A stretch of DNA of 32,346 nt from an uncultured Dehalococcoidia bacterium (GTDB lineage: Bacteria > Chloroflexota > Dehalococcoidia > Dehalococcoidales > UBA1222). The stretch spans positions 1 to 32,346 of the forward strand of contig CAIMVG010000007.1 in the NCBI GenBank assembly GCA_903844845.1, in the 5' to 3' direction. The notes under the pieces were generated by a model. The model saw only the letters and a list, made by a program, of their open reading frames with translations, was not told the origin of the DNA and did no database searches. This document shows, piece by piece, positions 24,148-31,726 of the stretch. Each line of letters opens with the position of its first letter. The first letter of the stretch is position 1. Position numbers and translations under genes: made by a program.

Positions 24148-24695
24148 GATTGTTTCTCCATCGCTGAGATGGTCTTTTTGGTGTCTTTCTCAAGGTCTTT
24201 CATGGATGATTCGTTGATGATGGTGAAGTCGGCCATCGCGATGGGGCCGCCCTTGTTCAGTTTGAGGATTTCGGCTTCATCGCGGCTGAAAGCTTCTGCT
24301 AGTTTCAAAGGGCGCACGGGCCGCTGTGAGAGGCGGGCGTAGCGCGTCGCAGGCGAGGACCATACGCCTACCACGCGAAAATTCTGCTGGTAATAATTGC
24401 TGAGGAACTTATACTCTTCCCACGAGTAGAGGCCGTCCACGACCACCGGCGAATTTTTAATGGCGAGATCTATCTTCGTAAGGTTAAGCATGGCGTAAGC
24501 CTCCATGCCGTACAGCTCGCGGAGGGCTTCGCGCATGCGGCGCTCGTTTTCTTCATTAACGTCCAGCCCCTGTTTTTTCAGCTCTTCGTCGGTGATGTCC
24601 CCAAAACGTATGCGTGCGTAACCCTTGCTTTCGAACACACGGGACACTTCAGACTTACCGGCACCGGCCATTCCGACGATCGCCACAACTAACAT
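24144..24695 (-). CDS. UPF0200-type P-loop kinase (AAA/dephospho-CoA-kinase-like)
   Basis: The 183-residue protein starts at ATG 24695 with AAGGAG five bases upstream. It has a Walker A loop GMAGAGKSEVS at residues 8-18, a nucleoside-kinase-like lid region (SQRPVRPLKLAEAFSRDEAE near 128-147), and DFTIINESSMKDLEKD near the C-terminus, which resembles dephospho-CoA kinase and the archaeal UPF0200 family. It probably phosphorylates a nucleotide-like small molecule, but the substrate is unknown. Overlap with the dCMP deaminase gene suggests a role in nucleotide metabolism. UPF0200 proteins are best known from archaea, so presence here could reflect transfer or deep conservation. Confidence 0.82.
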   Translation of the reverse strand: MLVVAIVGMAGAGKSEVSRVFESKGYARIRFGDITDEELKKQGLDVNEENERRMREALRELYGMEAYAMLNLTKIDLAIKNSPVVVDGLYSWEEYKFLSNYYQQNFRVVGVWSSPATRYARLSQRPVRPLKLAEAFSRDEAEILKLNKGGPIAMADFTIINESSMKDLEKDTKKTISAMEKQS

Positions 24696-24727
24696 AAAGC
24701 TCCTTAAAAATCGACAACAATAGCATA

Positions 24728-24757
24728 TTATAGGTCAAATGCCGCAACGGCAACAAC
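24728..24757 (-). promoter_or_regulatory. Promoter of the UPF0200-dCMP deaminase pair
   Basis: On the minus strand TTGTTG and TATAAT are 18 bases apart, and the -10 lies about 33 bases before the start codon. This leaves a leader carrying a clear AAGGAG ribosome binding site. Confidence 0.5.
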
Positions 24758-25427
24758 ACAAAGCTATAACTGTTTATCAACTATGAATGAGCGAGGCGGT
24801 CGGCTATAGACAATCAGCTTTCTGTAAAAAACCACAGGGAGCTTATAGGTTTTCGGCCGAGCCGAAAATATAATAGAAATGGATCCCGGGTCGCGGCCCG
24901 GGATGACAAAGGATTTCTTCTCAACTCAAAGACCCGGCGGCCAACAAGGTTTGTCATTCTGGATTGCCGGGGCTCCACGCCCAGCAATGACATGCACAAG
25001 AAGTCAGTTATCAACGGTCAGCTTTCAGCGACAGAATAATGAGGGGGCTGGGGACTAGATGGATGAAAATAAAAAAATAATTGCCGCGCTTCGCTCGCAA
25101 TCACCGCAGGTTGTTGAGTAAAATCATATAATAATTAGCCAGGCGGATTCCGACGCTCCTCCCCAAATCGACTCTAGATCCCTCGAGGACACGCTCGAGG
25201 ACAAGAACCTCGGGGAACAAACCCGAGGCCCTCGAGGACACGCTCGAGGACAAGAACCTCGGGGAACAAACCCGAGGCCCTCGAGGACACGCTCGAGGAC
25301 AAGAACACTCGAGCCTCGAGTGCGAGAACCTCGGGGGACATCCCGAGGCCTCGGGGAACAGCCCAAGGTCCGGCTATCGCGCCGGAATGACACGAGAGCA
25401 TGTGGCCCGCCTCTCGTAAACAGGCTG
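24758..25427. repeat. Repeat-rich spacer 3 (families A-E, including a 49-bp tandem array)
   Basis: No gene lies in this ~670-base spacer. Family C hairpins are at 24890-24910 and 24955-24991, a family E fragment (GTCAGCTTTCAGCG) at 25018-25031, and a family D fragment at 25080-25106. A long family B composite runs from 25173 to 25368. Inside it a 49-bp unit (CTCGAGGACACGCTCGAGG then ACAAGAACCTCGGGGAACAA) starts at 25182, 25231 and 25280, the third copy diverging halfway. A truncated family A hairpin (25369-25392) closes the block. Confidence 0.8.
25182..25328. repeat. 49-bp tandem repeat within family B
   Basis: Three head-to-tail units begin at 25182, 25231 and 25280. The first two are identical over the full period; the third keeps the first 34 bases and then switches to the CACTCGAGCCTCGAGTGCGA block that also occurs at 18508-18527, 30481-30500 and partly near 30800. 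Units are joined without unique spacers, so it is not a CRISPR array. Confidence 0.85.
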
Positions 25428-25436
25428 TGTTATAAT
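25428..25436 (+). promoter_or_regulatory. Extended -10 promoter of cca, predicted leaderless
   Basis: TGTTATAAT ends ten bases before the ATG at 25447, so transcription should begin near 25443 with a leader of only a few bases. No ribosome binding site is present. The alternative ATG at 25435 overlaps the -10 element itself and is therefore unlikely to be used. Confidence 0.65.
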
Positions 25437-25446
25437 GCGAGCGGCT

Positions 25447-26700
25447 ATGGAAAACATCAACCTCGCCGACAAAATCGAAGAGCGATTGCCACCCAGGGCC
25501 CTTATCGCGATATCCAGGGCCCAGGGGCTGCTCGAGAAGCGGGGCGGAAAATTGTTCCTGGCGGGAGGGGCCGTGCGCGACCTTCTGCTCGACAAACCCG
25601 TTTGGGACGTCGACCTGGTCCTTGAAGGCGACGCGATGTCGCTCGCCACTGACCTTGCAGATGGCGAAGATGTAAAAATAACGCTGCACAAACCCTTCCT
25701 GACGGCCAATCTCAGGTGGCACGACCTTAACCTTGACCTGACGACCGCGCGACGCGAAAAATACGCCCGGCCCGGCGCACTTCCGACAGTGGCACCCGGC
25801 AGCCTCGAGGACGACCTGTCGCGGAGGGACTTCAGCATCAACGCCATGGCGGTCTCCCTGAACGGCGAGGATAACGGCCGCCTTATCGACCATTACGGCG
25901 GCATCGATGATCTTCACAGCAAAATCGTGCGTATACTCCACGAAAAGAGCTTTAAAGACGACGCCACGCGCATGTGGCGCGCAGTACGCTACGAACAGAG
26001 GCTGGATTTTAAACTGGAAGCCAGAACCGAAACATCGCTCAAACGCGACCTCGGCATGCTGGGTACCATCACCGGGGAAAGAATATGGTACGAATTGGAA
26101 CGGGTTTTTGGGGAAGAGCTTCCTGAAAAAGTCTTAATGAGGGCCGGACAACTCGGGCTGCTGGAATACCTTGCCCCCGGTTTACGCGCCGACGCCAGGA
26201 TGGAGGGCTGGTTCGAAGCCGCCCGCCGAATGTCCCAGCCCGGAAACCCCGGGGCCCAGCTTTATACGGCCCTCCTGACCTTCAACCTGGACAACAGGGC
26301 AATGGACAATATCGTTCAACGGCTCAAACTAAACAGGGCGACGACTCAAACCCTGCACGGAACCCAGGAACTCAAATCCCGCCGCGAGGCCCTATCGGTT
26401 GAACCGCTAAAGCCCAGCTCGATTTACAGGGTTTTAGATGGCTTCTCCGAAGTCGCTGTCAGAGCCAACCTGATAGCAGGCGATTCCGAGAAAACCTGCC
26501 GCAACTTACGGCTTTATCTCGATAAATTACGTTATGTCAAAACATCCTTGAACGGCGACGAACTGATTGCGTTTGGAGTAAAACAAGGGCCGAGCATCAA
26601 AACGGTGCTCGGCCTGTTGCTCGACGCCAGGCTGGACTCTGAAGTCTCCAGCCGCGAAGATGAAATCCGCCTTTTACGGCAGATCAGCTTATCTTCTTGA
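25447..26700 (+). CDS. cca: CCA-adding-type tRNA nucleotidyltransferase (class II poly(A) polymerase family)
   Basis: The 417-residue protein begins MENINLADKIEERLPP. The nucleotidyltransferase head has LFLAGGAVRDLLL (38-48) and the metal-binding pair Asp54/Asp56 in VWDVDLVLEGD. Next come DLTTARREKYARPGALP, SLEDDLSRRDFSINAMA, LIDHYGGIDDL and the nucleotide-selecting RMWRAVRYEQRLDF region. No HD phosphohydrolase motif is seen in the C-terminal helical half. The family adds CCA to tRNA 3' ends, or in some bacteria only CC or A or poly(A); sequence alone does not decide. Both tRNAs in this window encode CCA, so repair is a plausible main role. Its 3' end overlaps the convergent rubrerythrin gene by 17 bases. 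Confidence 0.88.
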   Translation: MENINLADKIEERLPPRALIAISRAQGLLEKRGGKLFLAGGAVRDLLLDKPVWDVDLVLEGDAMSLATDLADGEDVKITLHKPFLTANLRWHDLNLDLTTARREKYARPGALPTVAPGSLEDDLSRRDFSINAMAVSLNGEDNGRLIDHYGGIDDLHSKIVRILHEKSFKDDATRMWRAVRYEQRLDFKLEARTETSLKRDLGMLGTITGERIWYELERVFGEELPEKVLMRAGQLGLLEYLAPGLRADARMEGWFEAARRMSQPGNPGAQLYTALLTFNLDNRAMDNIVQRLKLNRATTQTLHGTQELKSRREALSVEPLKPSSIYRVLDGFSEVAVRANLIAGDSEKTCRNLRLYLDKLRYVKTSLNGDELIAFGVKQGPSIKTVLGLLLDARLDSEVSSREDEIRLLRQISLSS

Positions 26701-27187
26701 ACATCTTGCCCGGGACGCCGCAAATAGGGCAAACATCCGGGGCTTCTCCGAAGACGGTGTTCCCGCAAACCGGGCAGACATAGTAGGCGCCCTCGGGCAT
26801 CTTCCCGCCTTTCTCCAGCGAAGCCAGCGCCTGCTGATAAAGCGTATGATGGATCTCTTCAACCTGGTTGGCGTGATTGAAACTCATCTCCGCCTTTGCA
26901 TCCTTGTCTGACTGGGCCTGTTTGATGAAAGGGGGGTACATCTCGGTGTATTCGTAACTTTCGCCTTTGACGGCCGCCTTGAGATTATCCGCCGTCGAAC
27001 CGATACCAGCCAGAGCGGTAAGGTGATTGCGGGCATGCACCGTCTCGGCTTCGGCAGCAGCCCTGAAAAGCCTGGCGATTTGAGGCAGTCCCTCTTTTTC
27101 GGCTTTTTCGGCAAAATAGGTGTACTTGCGGCTCGCCTGGCTCTCCCCCGCAAACGCTGCCTTCAAATTGTCCTGTGTTTTACTCAT
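26684..27187 (-). CDS. rbr: Rubrerythrin
   Basis: The 167-residue protein starts at ATG 27187 with AGGAGG six bases upstream. The N-terminal ferritin-like four-helix domain carries the di-iron ligands in AFAGESQASRKYTYFAEKAE, AAAEAETVHARNH, KGESYEYTEMYP and NHANQVEEIHH. The C-terminal rubredoxin-like domain has two iron-binding pairs, YVCPVCG and DVCPICG. Rubrerythrin reduces hydrogen peroxide in the cytosol of anaerobes, so this gene supports an anaerobic lifestyle. The start overlaps the plsY stop by eight bases, an unusual pairing of an oxidative-stress enzyme with phospholipid synthesis that may simply reflect operon compaction. Confidence 0.96.
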   Translation of the reverse strand: MSKTQDNLKAAFAGESQASRKYTYFAEKAEKEGLPQIARLFRAAAEAETVHARNHLTALAGIGSTADNLKAAVKGESYEYTEMYPPFIKQAQSDKDAKAEMSFNHANQVEEIHHTLYQQALASLEKGGKMPEGAYYVCPVCGNTVFGEAPDVCPICGVPGKMFKKIS

Positions 27188-27857
27188 CTTTGCCCTCCTG
27201 TTTTATTTTATTTCTACCCGGCGGCGAGTTACGTTTAGACTGCCACCATTTGTAATCCCTGTCGATAATAAGGTTTTTGCGAACAGTCGGGTCGCTGACT
27301 TTACGAAGGTCGACAAACAACATACGCGAGCCCACCAGAAGAGGGACCAACACCGAATAAGCAATCATAGCAAAACCCGCTCCGAAAGCCCATATCAGAA
27401 AGGGCTGAACAACAAAGCCTGCTGTTAGAGACAGGCGGGCATTGCTGGTAAGAATCAACACACAAAGCATAATACCAAAGACTATCAAGGCAGCAGGCAA
27501 AACAAGACCAAGAAATATGCCGTAACCCGTAGCGCCCCCGCGGCCGCCCCGGAACCGGAGAAATACGGGCCAGCTGTGCCCCGCAACGGCGGCCAGCCCG
27601 GCCGCGAAAACAGCAAACTGCCCTGCCCCTATCCATTTTGCGACCAGCACGGCGAGGGCCCCCTTGCCTGCATCGGCAATGAAAACAAGCAGACCGGGCA
27701 CAAAACCGACCTGCCGGAGGGTATTAAGGGTCCCGACGTTCCCCCCGCCGACATTGCGGATATCTTCGTGCTTGACGATGTACCCCGCGAGATAAGCCGA
27801 TGGAAACGAACCGAGAATATATCCAGCCAATATGGCCAGAAGAGCCTTAAGCATCAT
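27180..27857 (-). CDS. plsY: Acyl-phosphate:glycerol-3-phosphate acyltransferase
   Basis: The 225-residue integral membrane protein has five to six hydrophobic helices. Family motifs are GSFPSAYLAGYI near residues 16-27, the phosphate-binding NVGGGNVGTLNTLR near 36-49, and LRFRGGRGGATGYG near 100-113, where the usual GGKG is GGRG. It transfers an acyl group from acyl-phosphate to glycerol-3-phosphate, the first step of phospholipid synthesis. The N-terminus MMLKALLAILAGYILG gives the first helix. The gene lies 12 bases after ispE. The hydrophilic tail of about 40 residues (DLRKVSDPTVRKNLI...) is longer than in many family members. Confidence 0.92.
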   Translation of the reverse strand: MMLKALLAILAGYILGSFPSAYLAGYIVKHEDIRNVGGGNVGTLNTLRQVGFVPGLLVFIADAGKGALAVLVAKWIGAGQFAVFAAGLAAVAGHSWPVFLRFRGGRGGATGYGIFLGLVLPAALIVFGIMLCVLILTSNARLSLTAGFVVQPFLIWAFGAGFAMIAYSVLVPLLVGSRMLFVDLRKVSDPTVRKNLIIDRDYKWWQSKRNSPPGRNKIKQEGKDE

Positions 27858-27869
27858 AACCTGATTCTA

Positions 27870-28730
27870 TCACAACAGGGAGGAATTCAGTGTGCGCGAA
27901 ACGAGGGCCTCAAGCCCCTTTTCCCTCATGGAGGACACCACCCTGACCGACTCTTCCCAATCATGCACAAACGCGAAGAGAGAGGGACCCGCCCCGGCCA
28001 GGTGCACCGGCGACTCCACAGCTTCCTGAAAATCATCGCGATACTTTTTCAAGCCCGGGAAAGCTTCATAAGCCACTTTCTCGAACACGTTATACAGTGA
28101 CGAGGGATCGAACGTTTTCCCGCGCTTGATCCCGGCAACCATCTTTTCGGCCGCAGAACCATCGGTAAAATGGGCAGGTTTGATACGGGAATAGAGATCA
28201 GCCGTTTTCGATTTCGGTATCTCGACCTTCGGCATCAGTACAATCACCCAGGCCGGCGGCAAGCCGGGCAACGGGCTCACGACTTCGCCCCTCCCAGAGG
28301 CGAGGGCGGTCGAGCCGCCCAAAAAGAACGGGACATCCGAACCAAGTTCTGCGGCAATAGAGGACAACTCGTCCCTTGGAACCCCAGTCTTCCATAAACG
28401 GTCCAGCCCAGTCAAGACCGCCGCCGCATCGCTGGAATCCCCGCCCAGCCCGGAGGACAAAGGGATATCCTTGACGATGTGCACCGCCGCACCGAGAGCA
28501 ACCCCGGTCTTTTCCCTCAGTTTTTCAGCTGCGCGGACCACCAGGCTTTTGCCTGCATCCCACGCCGGGTCTTCGCACAGGAAATGCAGTTCAGCGGCGG
28601 GTTCGAAGGACAAAGTGTCGCACAGATTGATAGCCTGTAATACGCCGCGGACTTCGTGATACCCGTCCGGGCGTTTTGATAGAACTTCCAAAACAAGATT
28701 TATCTTGGCTGGCGCTGTCAGAATCAACAA
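27870..28730 (-). CDS. ispE: 4-diphosphocytidyl-2-C-methyl-D-erythritol kinase
   Basis: I chose TTG 28730: AAAGGAG lies seven bases upstream, the product is 286 residues (E. coli 283), and overlap with the rsmA stop is minimal. An ATG at 28772 would intrude about 50 bases into rsmA. A TTG at 28727 is also possible. IspE is a GHMP kinase of the non-mevalonate isoprenoid route. Motifs are TAPAKINLVLEVL near the start, RPDGYHEV, the ATP loop IPLSSGLGGDSSDAAA, and GAGPSLFAF near the C-terminus. rsmA-ispE is a common pairing in bacteria. The presence of ispE indicates the MEP pathway for isoprenoids. Confidence 0.95.
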   Translation of the reverse strand: MLILTAPAKINLVLEVLSKRPDGYHEVRGVLQAINLCDTLSFEPAAELHFLCEDPAWDAGKSLVVRAAEKLREKTGVALGAAVHIVKDIPLSSGLGGDSSDAAAVLTGLDRLWKTGVPRDELSSIAAELGSDVPFFLGGSTALASGRGEVVSPLPGLPPAWVIVLMPKVEIPKSKTADLYSRIKPAHFTDGSAAEKMVAGIKRGKTFDPSSLYNVFEKVAYEAFPGLKKYRDDFQEAVESPVHLAGAGPSLFAFVHDWEESVRVVSSMREKGLEALVSRTLNSSLL

Positions 28731-29602
28731 GCCGAAACTCCTTTGTCGAAAACCCTCCACAGCTTTACCCATTCGGGTATCGAAAGCGTTTCAGCTCGCC
28801 TGGTCGATTCGATGCCCGCGGTGTCCAGGAACAGCCGGACCTCCTCTTTGGGCAATGACAACCCCTGTGAAATAGAATTCACAAGCTGTTTGCGGTTGGC
28901 GCAAAAAGCGGCGCGTACAAGACGGAAAAAGCCCGCCGTTTCCCCCGGTTCGATGAACGGCTGTTTGTGCAGGCGTATCTTCAGGACCGCCGAATCCACC
29001 TTCGGGGCAGGGTAAAAGCTTTGAGAGGACACTTTTACAGCGACATGCGGTTCACCGTAAAGCTGAACGGCAACGCTGAGGATGCTCATCTGCCCCGGCG
29101 CCGCCGTAATGGCCTTCGCGACTTCTTTCTGCACCATCACCACCAGCAACGAAGGCCTTACGTCCCCTTCGAGAAAATGGCGCAGGACTGCCGAGGTGAT
29201 GTAATAAGGCAGATTGGCAACTACTTTGTATGGACTTCCGGCCGTCAGACCCCCGGCGGCCAGCAAGGCCGAAGGGGCTATCTTTAAAATATCTTCGTGC
29301 ACCACGGTAAGGTTGGACGCCCACGGCAGGGTCCGTTTGAGCGCATCGGCAAAATTATCATCAAGCTCGACTGCTATGACTTTCCCGGCGCGTTTTGCGA
29401 GCTCTCCAGTCAGGACTCCCAGCCCCGGTCCAACCTCGACAACATTGTCCAGGGGGGAAAGTTCAGCGGCTTCGACAATTTTGTGAAGCACGCCCGCATC
29501 GATGAGAAAATTCTGGCCCAGGCTTTTTTTAGCCCGGGCATCCAAACTTCCAAGGAGGCTTTTGGCTGCCTGAGTCAGAGACCGGCTTTTTTCTTTGGCC
29601 AT
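28724..29602 (-). CDS. rsmA: 16S rRNA (adenine1518/1519-N6)-dimethyltransferase
   Basis: The 292-residue protein starts at ATG 29602, two bases before the end of the upstream phosphoesterase gene; the frame stays open to 29776 but that part is antisense-free shadow of the upstream gene. RsmA (KsgA) dimethylates two adjacent adenines near the 3' end of 16S rRNA late in small-subunit assembly. Motifs are KKSLGQNFLIDAGVL, the SAM-binding VVEVGPGLGVLTGELA, VIAVELDD, the catalytic NLPYYITSAVL, and FYPAPKVDSAVL. The start MAKEKSRSLTQAAK is a short leader before the core. It sits in a five-gene minus-strand run. Confidence 0.96.
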   Translation of the reverse strand: MAKEKSRSLTQAAKSLLGSLDARAKKSLGQNFLIDAGVLHKIVEAAELSPLDNVVEVGPGLGVLTGELAKRAGKVIAVELDDNFADALKRTLPWASNLTVVHEDILKIAPSALLAAGGLTAGSPYKVVANLPYYITSAVLRHFLEGDVRPSLLVVMVQKEVAKAITAAPGQMSILSVAVQLYGEPHVAVKVSSQSFYPAPKVDSAVLKIRLHKQPFIEPGETAGFFRLVRAAFCANRKQLVNSISQGLSLPKEEVRLFLDTAGIESTRRAETLSIPEWVKLWRVFDKGVSAC

Positions 29603-29603
29603 G

Positions 29604-30335
29604 TCAGACCCCGCGCTCAAGACGGGCCGCCAGGCGCACCGGCAACCCCGCATTCCACATGCGTTCCCGAACGGCCGCGATATCGTAAGGCACGCGATGC
29701 AGGCGAAAAACCCCGCTCCCCGAATCATACGTCGCATAGGCGGCCCTAGGGTCACTGTCGCGCGGCTGCCCGACACTGCCCGGGTTGAGGATCAGCGAAG
29801 CCTTGCCCAGCACGAGACCCACGGTTTCCGACAAAGGAGCGGCGCTCGTAGCGCCCGCCTCCTGCTTGAAACTCATAGGAATATGCGTGTGACCGACCAG
29901 GCAATAAGGGGTTTTAAAAAACTTATAATTTCCCTCAGCGGCGCCGAGCGAATTTATGTATTCCCAGGCAGGCTGCCTGGGGCTGCCGTGGACCAGCGTA
30001 AAGCCGTTTGTTTCGACAACCGGCTCAAGCCGCGTAAGAAATAGAGCATCTTCGGCGCTTATCTGGCGTTTGGTCCAACGGACCGCCTCCGCCGCATCGG
30101 GATCGAAACCGCTGGCACTGAGCCTTTCCAGAACAGCGAGATCGTGGTTGCCGGAGACGCCGACGCATTTAAAACGCCGCAGAATATCGAAGCAGCGGTG
30201 GGGGTCGGGGCCGTAGCCCACGATGTCGCCGAGAAGCCAGAGTTCGTCTGCCCCTCCGCGGCGGTCAACATCCTCGAGGACAGCCATCAGGGCGGCGGCG
30301 TTGGAGTGTATGTCGGCAAGAATCGCGCAGCGCAT
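29604..30335 (-). CDS. Calcineurin-like metallophosphoesterase (YfcE/DUF2437-like)
   Basis: The 243-residue protein starts at ATG 30335 and appears leaderless. Metal ligands are complete: Asp8 and His10 in ILADIHSN, Asp near 37 in LLGDIVGYGPDP, GNHD near 63, His in LVHGSPRQP, and GHTHIPM near 148. NPGSVGQPRD follows near 184, a signature of the YfcE-type single-domain phosphodiesterases. These enzymes hydrolyse phosphodiesters or phosphomonoesters with two metal ions, and the natural substrate is usually unknown. It is the first gene of the phosphoesterase-rsmA-ispE-plsY-rbr run; rsmA starts within two bases of its stop. Confidence 0.9.
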   Translation of the reverse strand: MRCAILADIHSNAAALMAVLEDVDRRGGADELWLLGDIVGYGPDPHRCFDILRRFKCVGVSGNHDLAVLERLSASGFDPDAAEAVRWTKRQISAEDALFLTRLEPVVETNGFTLVHGSPRQPAWEYINSLGAAEGNYKFFKTPYCLVGHTHIPMSFKQEAGATSAAPLSETVGLVLGKASLILNPGSVGQPRDSDPRAAYATYDSGSGVFRLHRVPYDIAAVRERMWNAGLPVRLAARLERGV

Positions 30336-30344
30336 ATCGTGAAT

Positions 30345-30374
30345 ATAATATCACAGTCAGCTGTCAGCTATCAG
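30345..30374 (-). promoter_or_regulatory. Promoter of the phosphoesterase-rsmA-ispE-plsY-rbr operon
   Basis: On the minus strand CTGATA (30369-30374) and TATTAT (30345-30350) are 18 bases apart. The start point is expected about seven bases after the -10, within two or three bases of the ATG at 30335. The -35 hexamer lies inside a family E repeat (GTCAGCTATCAGG). Confidence 0.5.
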
Positions 30375-30996
30375 GGATTGCCTCCTTCATCCACCACGTT
30401 TATTCTGGATCCCTCAAGCCTCGAGGACAAGAACCTCGGGGAACAGCCCGAGGCCCTCGAGGACACGCTCGAGGACAAGAACACTCGAGCCTCGAGTGCG
30501 AGAACCTCGGGGGACATCCCGAGGCCTCAGGGAACAGCCCGAGGCCCGGGTCGTCGCCCGGGATGACAATATGTTTTTAGGCAAAGAACAACAATCTTCT
30601 GTCGTTCAATAAGGATATCGCTCTACACTCAACGAGAATAAAGAAATGGATCCCGGCTCGCGGGCCGGGATGACAAAAACGAGCAGTCAGCTATCAGCTT
30701 TCAGCGGGCAGCGATCGGCCGAAGACGATTGGCGGGGCACGAGATTGCCGTCCGCCCAGGCGGACTGCGCTCCTCGCAATGACAGATCTTTTATTCTGGA
30801 TCCCTCGAGCCTCGAGTGCGAGAACCTCGGGGGACATCCCGAGGCCTCGGGGAACAACCTAAGCCAGGGCATGACCGAGGAGTGAGATCGGCTCTGGATC
30901 CCGGCTGTCGCGCCGGGATGACAAGAAGAAAGCACGGCATCGAAGAAAAGCTGACAGTCAACCAAGAGGTTAAGAAAATGGATCCCTCGAGCGCGA
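30351..30996. repeat. Repeat-rich spacer 4 (families A-E)
   Basis: No gene lies here. Family E (GTCAGCTGTCAGCTATCAG) is at 30356-30374 and again at 30684-30702. A family B composite spans 30409-30543 and fuses into a family C hairpin (30544-30570). A second family C copy is at 30646-30677. Family D with an inserted GCCCAGGCGGAC arm is at 30738-30784. A shorter family B copy is at 30799-30860, family A at 30887-30924, and a remnant GGATCCCTCGAGCGCGATTG at 30980-30999 directly precedes the next gene's promoter. Confidence 0.8.
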
Positions 30997-31026
30997 TTGC
31001 CGTCTACGCCGCAGCCGTGATACAAT
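30997..31026 (+). promoter_or_regulatory. Promoter of the MBL-fold gene, predicted fully leaderless
   Basis: TTGCCG (30997-31002), an 18-base spacer and TACAAT (31021-31026) place the start point at about 31033-31034, which is the A of the ATG. There is no ribosome binding site. The -35 falls in a repeat remnant resembling family D (GATTGCCGTC). Confidence 0.6.
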
Positions 31027-31033
31027 AAACGTC

Positions 31034-31675
31034 ATGGAAATTACGTGGCTTGGCAATTCTTGTTTTAAAATCCGCGGTAAGCAGGCAACCATCATCACAG
31101 ACCCTTTTCCTCCCGCCAACGGCGTTTCGATAGGCAAGGTTACAGCCAATGTGGTAACCGTCAGCCATGACCATCCAAACCATTCCTTCGCCTCCGGTGT
31201 AGGCGGGAGCCCCAAGGTGCTCAAACGCCCGGGCGAATACGAGATAGCCGGCGTTCTTTTCATCGGACTGGCGACGTTCCACGACGCCAACAAAGGCGCA
31301 GACCGGGGCAAGAATACCGTCTATGTCATGGAAACCGAGGAATTGTCCATCTGCCATCTCGGGGACCTCGGACAGGCACTTACGGACGCGCAGATAGAGG
31401 AAATCGGCAAAGTGGACATCCTGATGATACCCGTCGGGGGAGTCACTACCATCAATGCCGGCACAGCAGCCGCCATCGTACGCCAGATGGACCCCAAAAT
31501 CGTCCTACCCATGCATTACAAAACATCTTTGTTCGAAGCTGAACTGGACTCGGTGGAGCACTTCCTGCGTGAGTTCGCGACCCAACCGACTCCCCAACCG
31601 AAGCTGAACGTCAACAAAAACAATCTTCCCATCAGCACACAGGTCGTAATCCTGGAGGCACAACCCGGTAAATAA
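31034..31675 (+). CDS. MBL-fold metallohydrolase (UlaG/UPF0173-like)
   Basis: The 213-residue protein begins MEITWLGNSCFKIRG, typical of the UPF0173/UlaG-like branch of the metallo-beta-lactamase fold. The first metal motif reads VSHDHPNHS near residue 39, so the usual HxHxDH Asp is Asn. Other family positions are present: KRPGEYEIAGV, a His in ATFHDANKGADRGKNTVYVME, the Asp in CHLGDLG near 116, and the final His in VLPMHYKTS near 165. Activity is probably hydrolysis of a small molecule or nucleic acid with one or two metals, but substrate is unknown. It stands alone between repeat-rich spacers and ends at the palindrome at 31727. Confidence 0.85.
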   Translation: MEITWLGNSCFKIRGKQATIITDPFPPANGVSIGKVTANVVTVSHDHPNHSFASGVGGSPKVLKRPGEYEIAGVLFIGLATFHDANKGADRGKNTVYVMETEELSICHLGDLGQALTDAQIEEIGKVDILMIPVGGVTTINAGTAAAIVRQMDPKIVLPMHYKTSLFEAELDSVEHFLREFATQPTPQPKLNVNKNNLPISTQVVILEAQPGK

Positions 31676-31726
31676 CCCTGACACGCCAGGATGCGAATCC
31701 TGAACGATTAGTCCGACGGCAATATC

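Noticed and set aside
25182-25328. CRISPR array
   Set aside because: The 49-bp units are contiguous, with no unique spacers and no cas gene in the window.
29603-29776. 58-residue N-terminal extension of RsmA
   Set aside because: It lies wholly within the upstream phosphoesterase gene and matches no RsmA feature; MAKEKS at 29602 fits the family.
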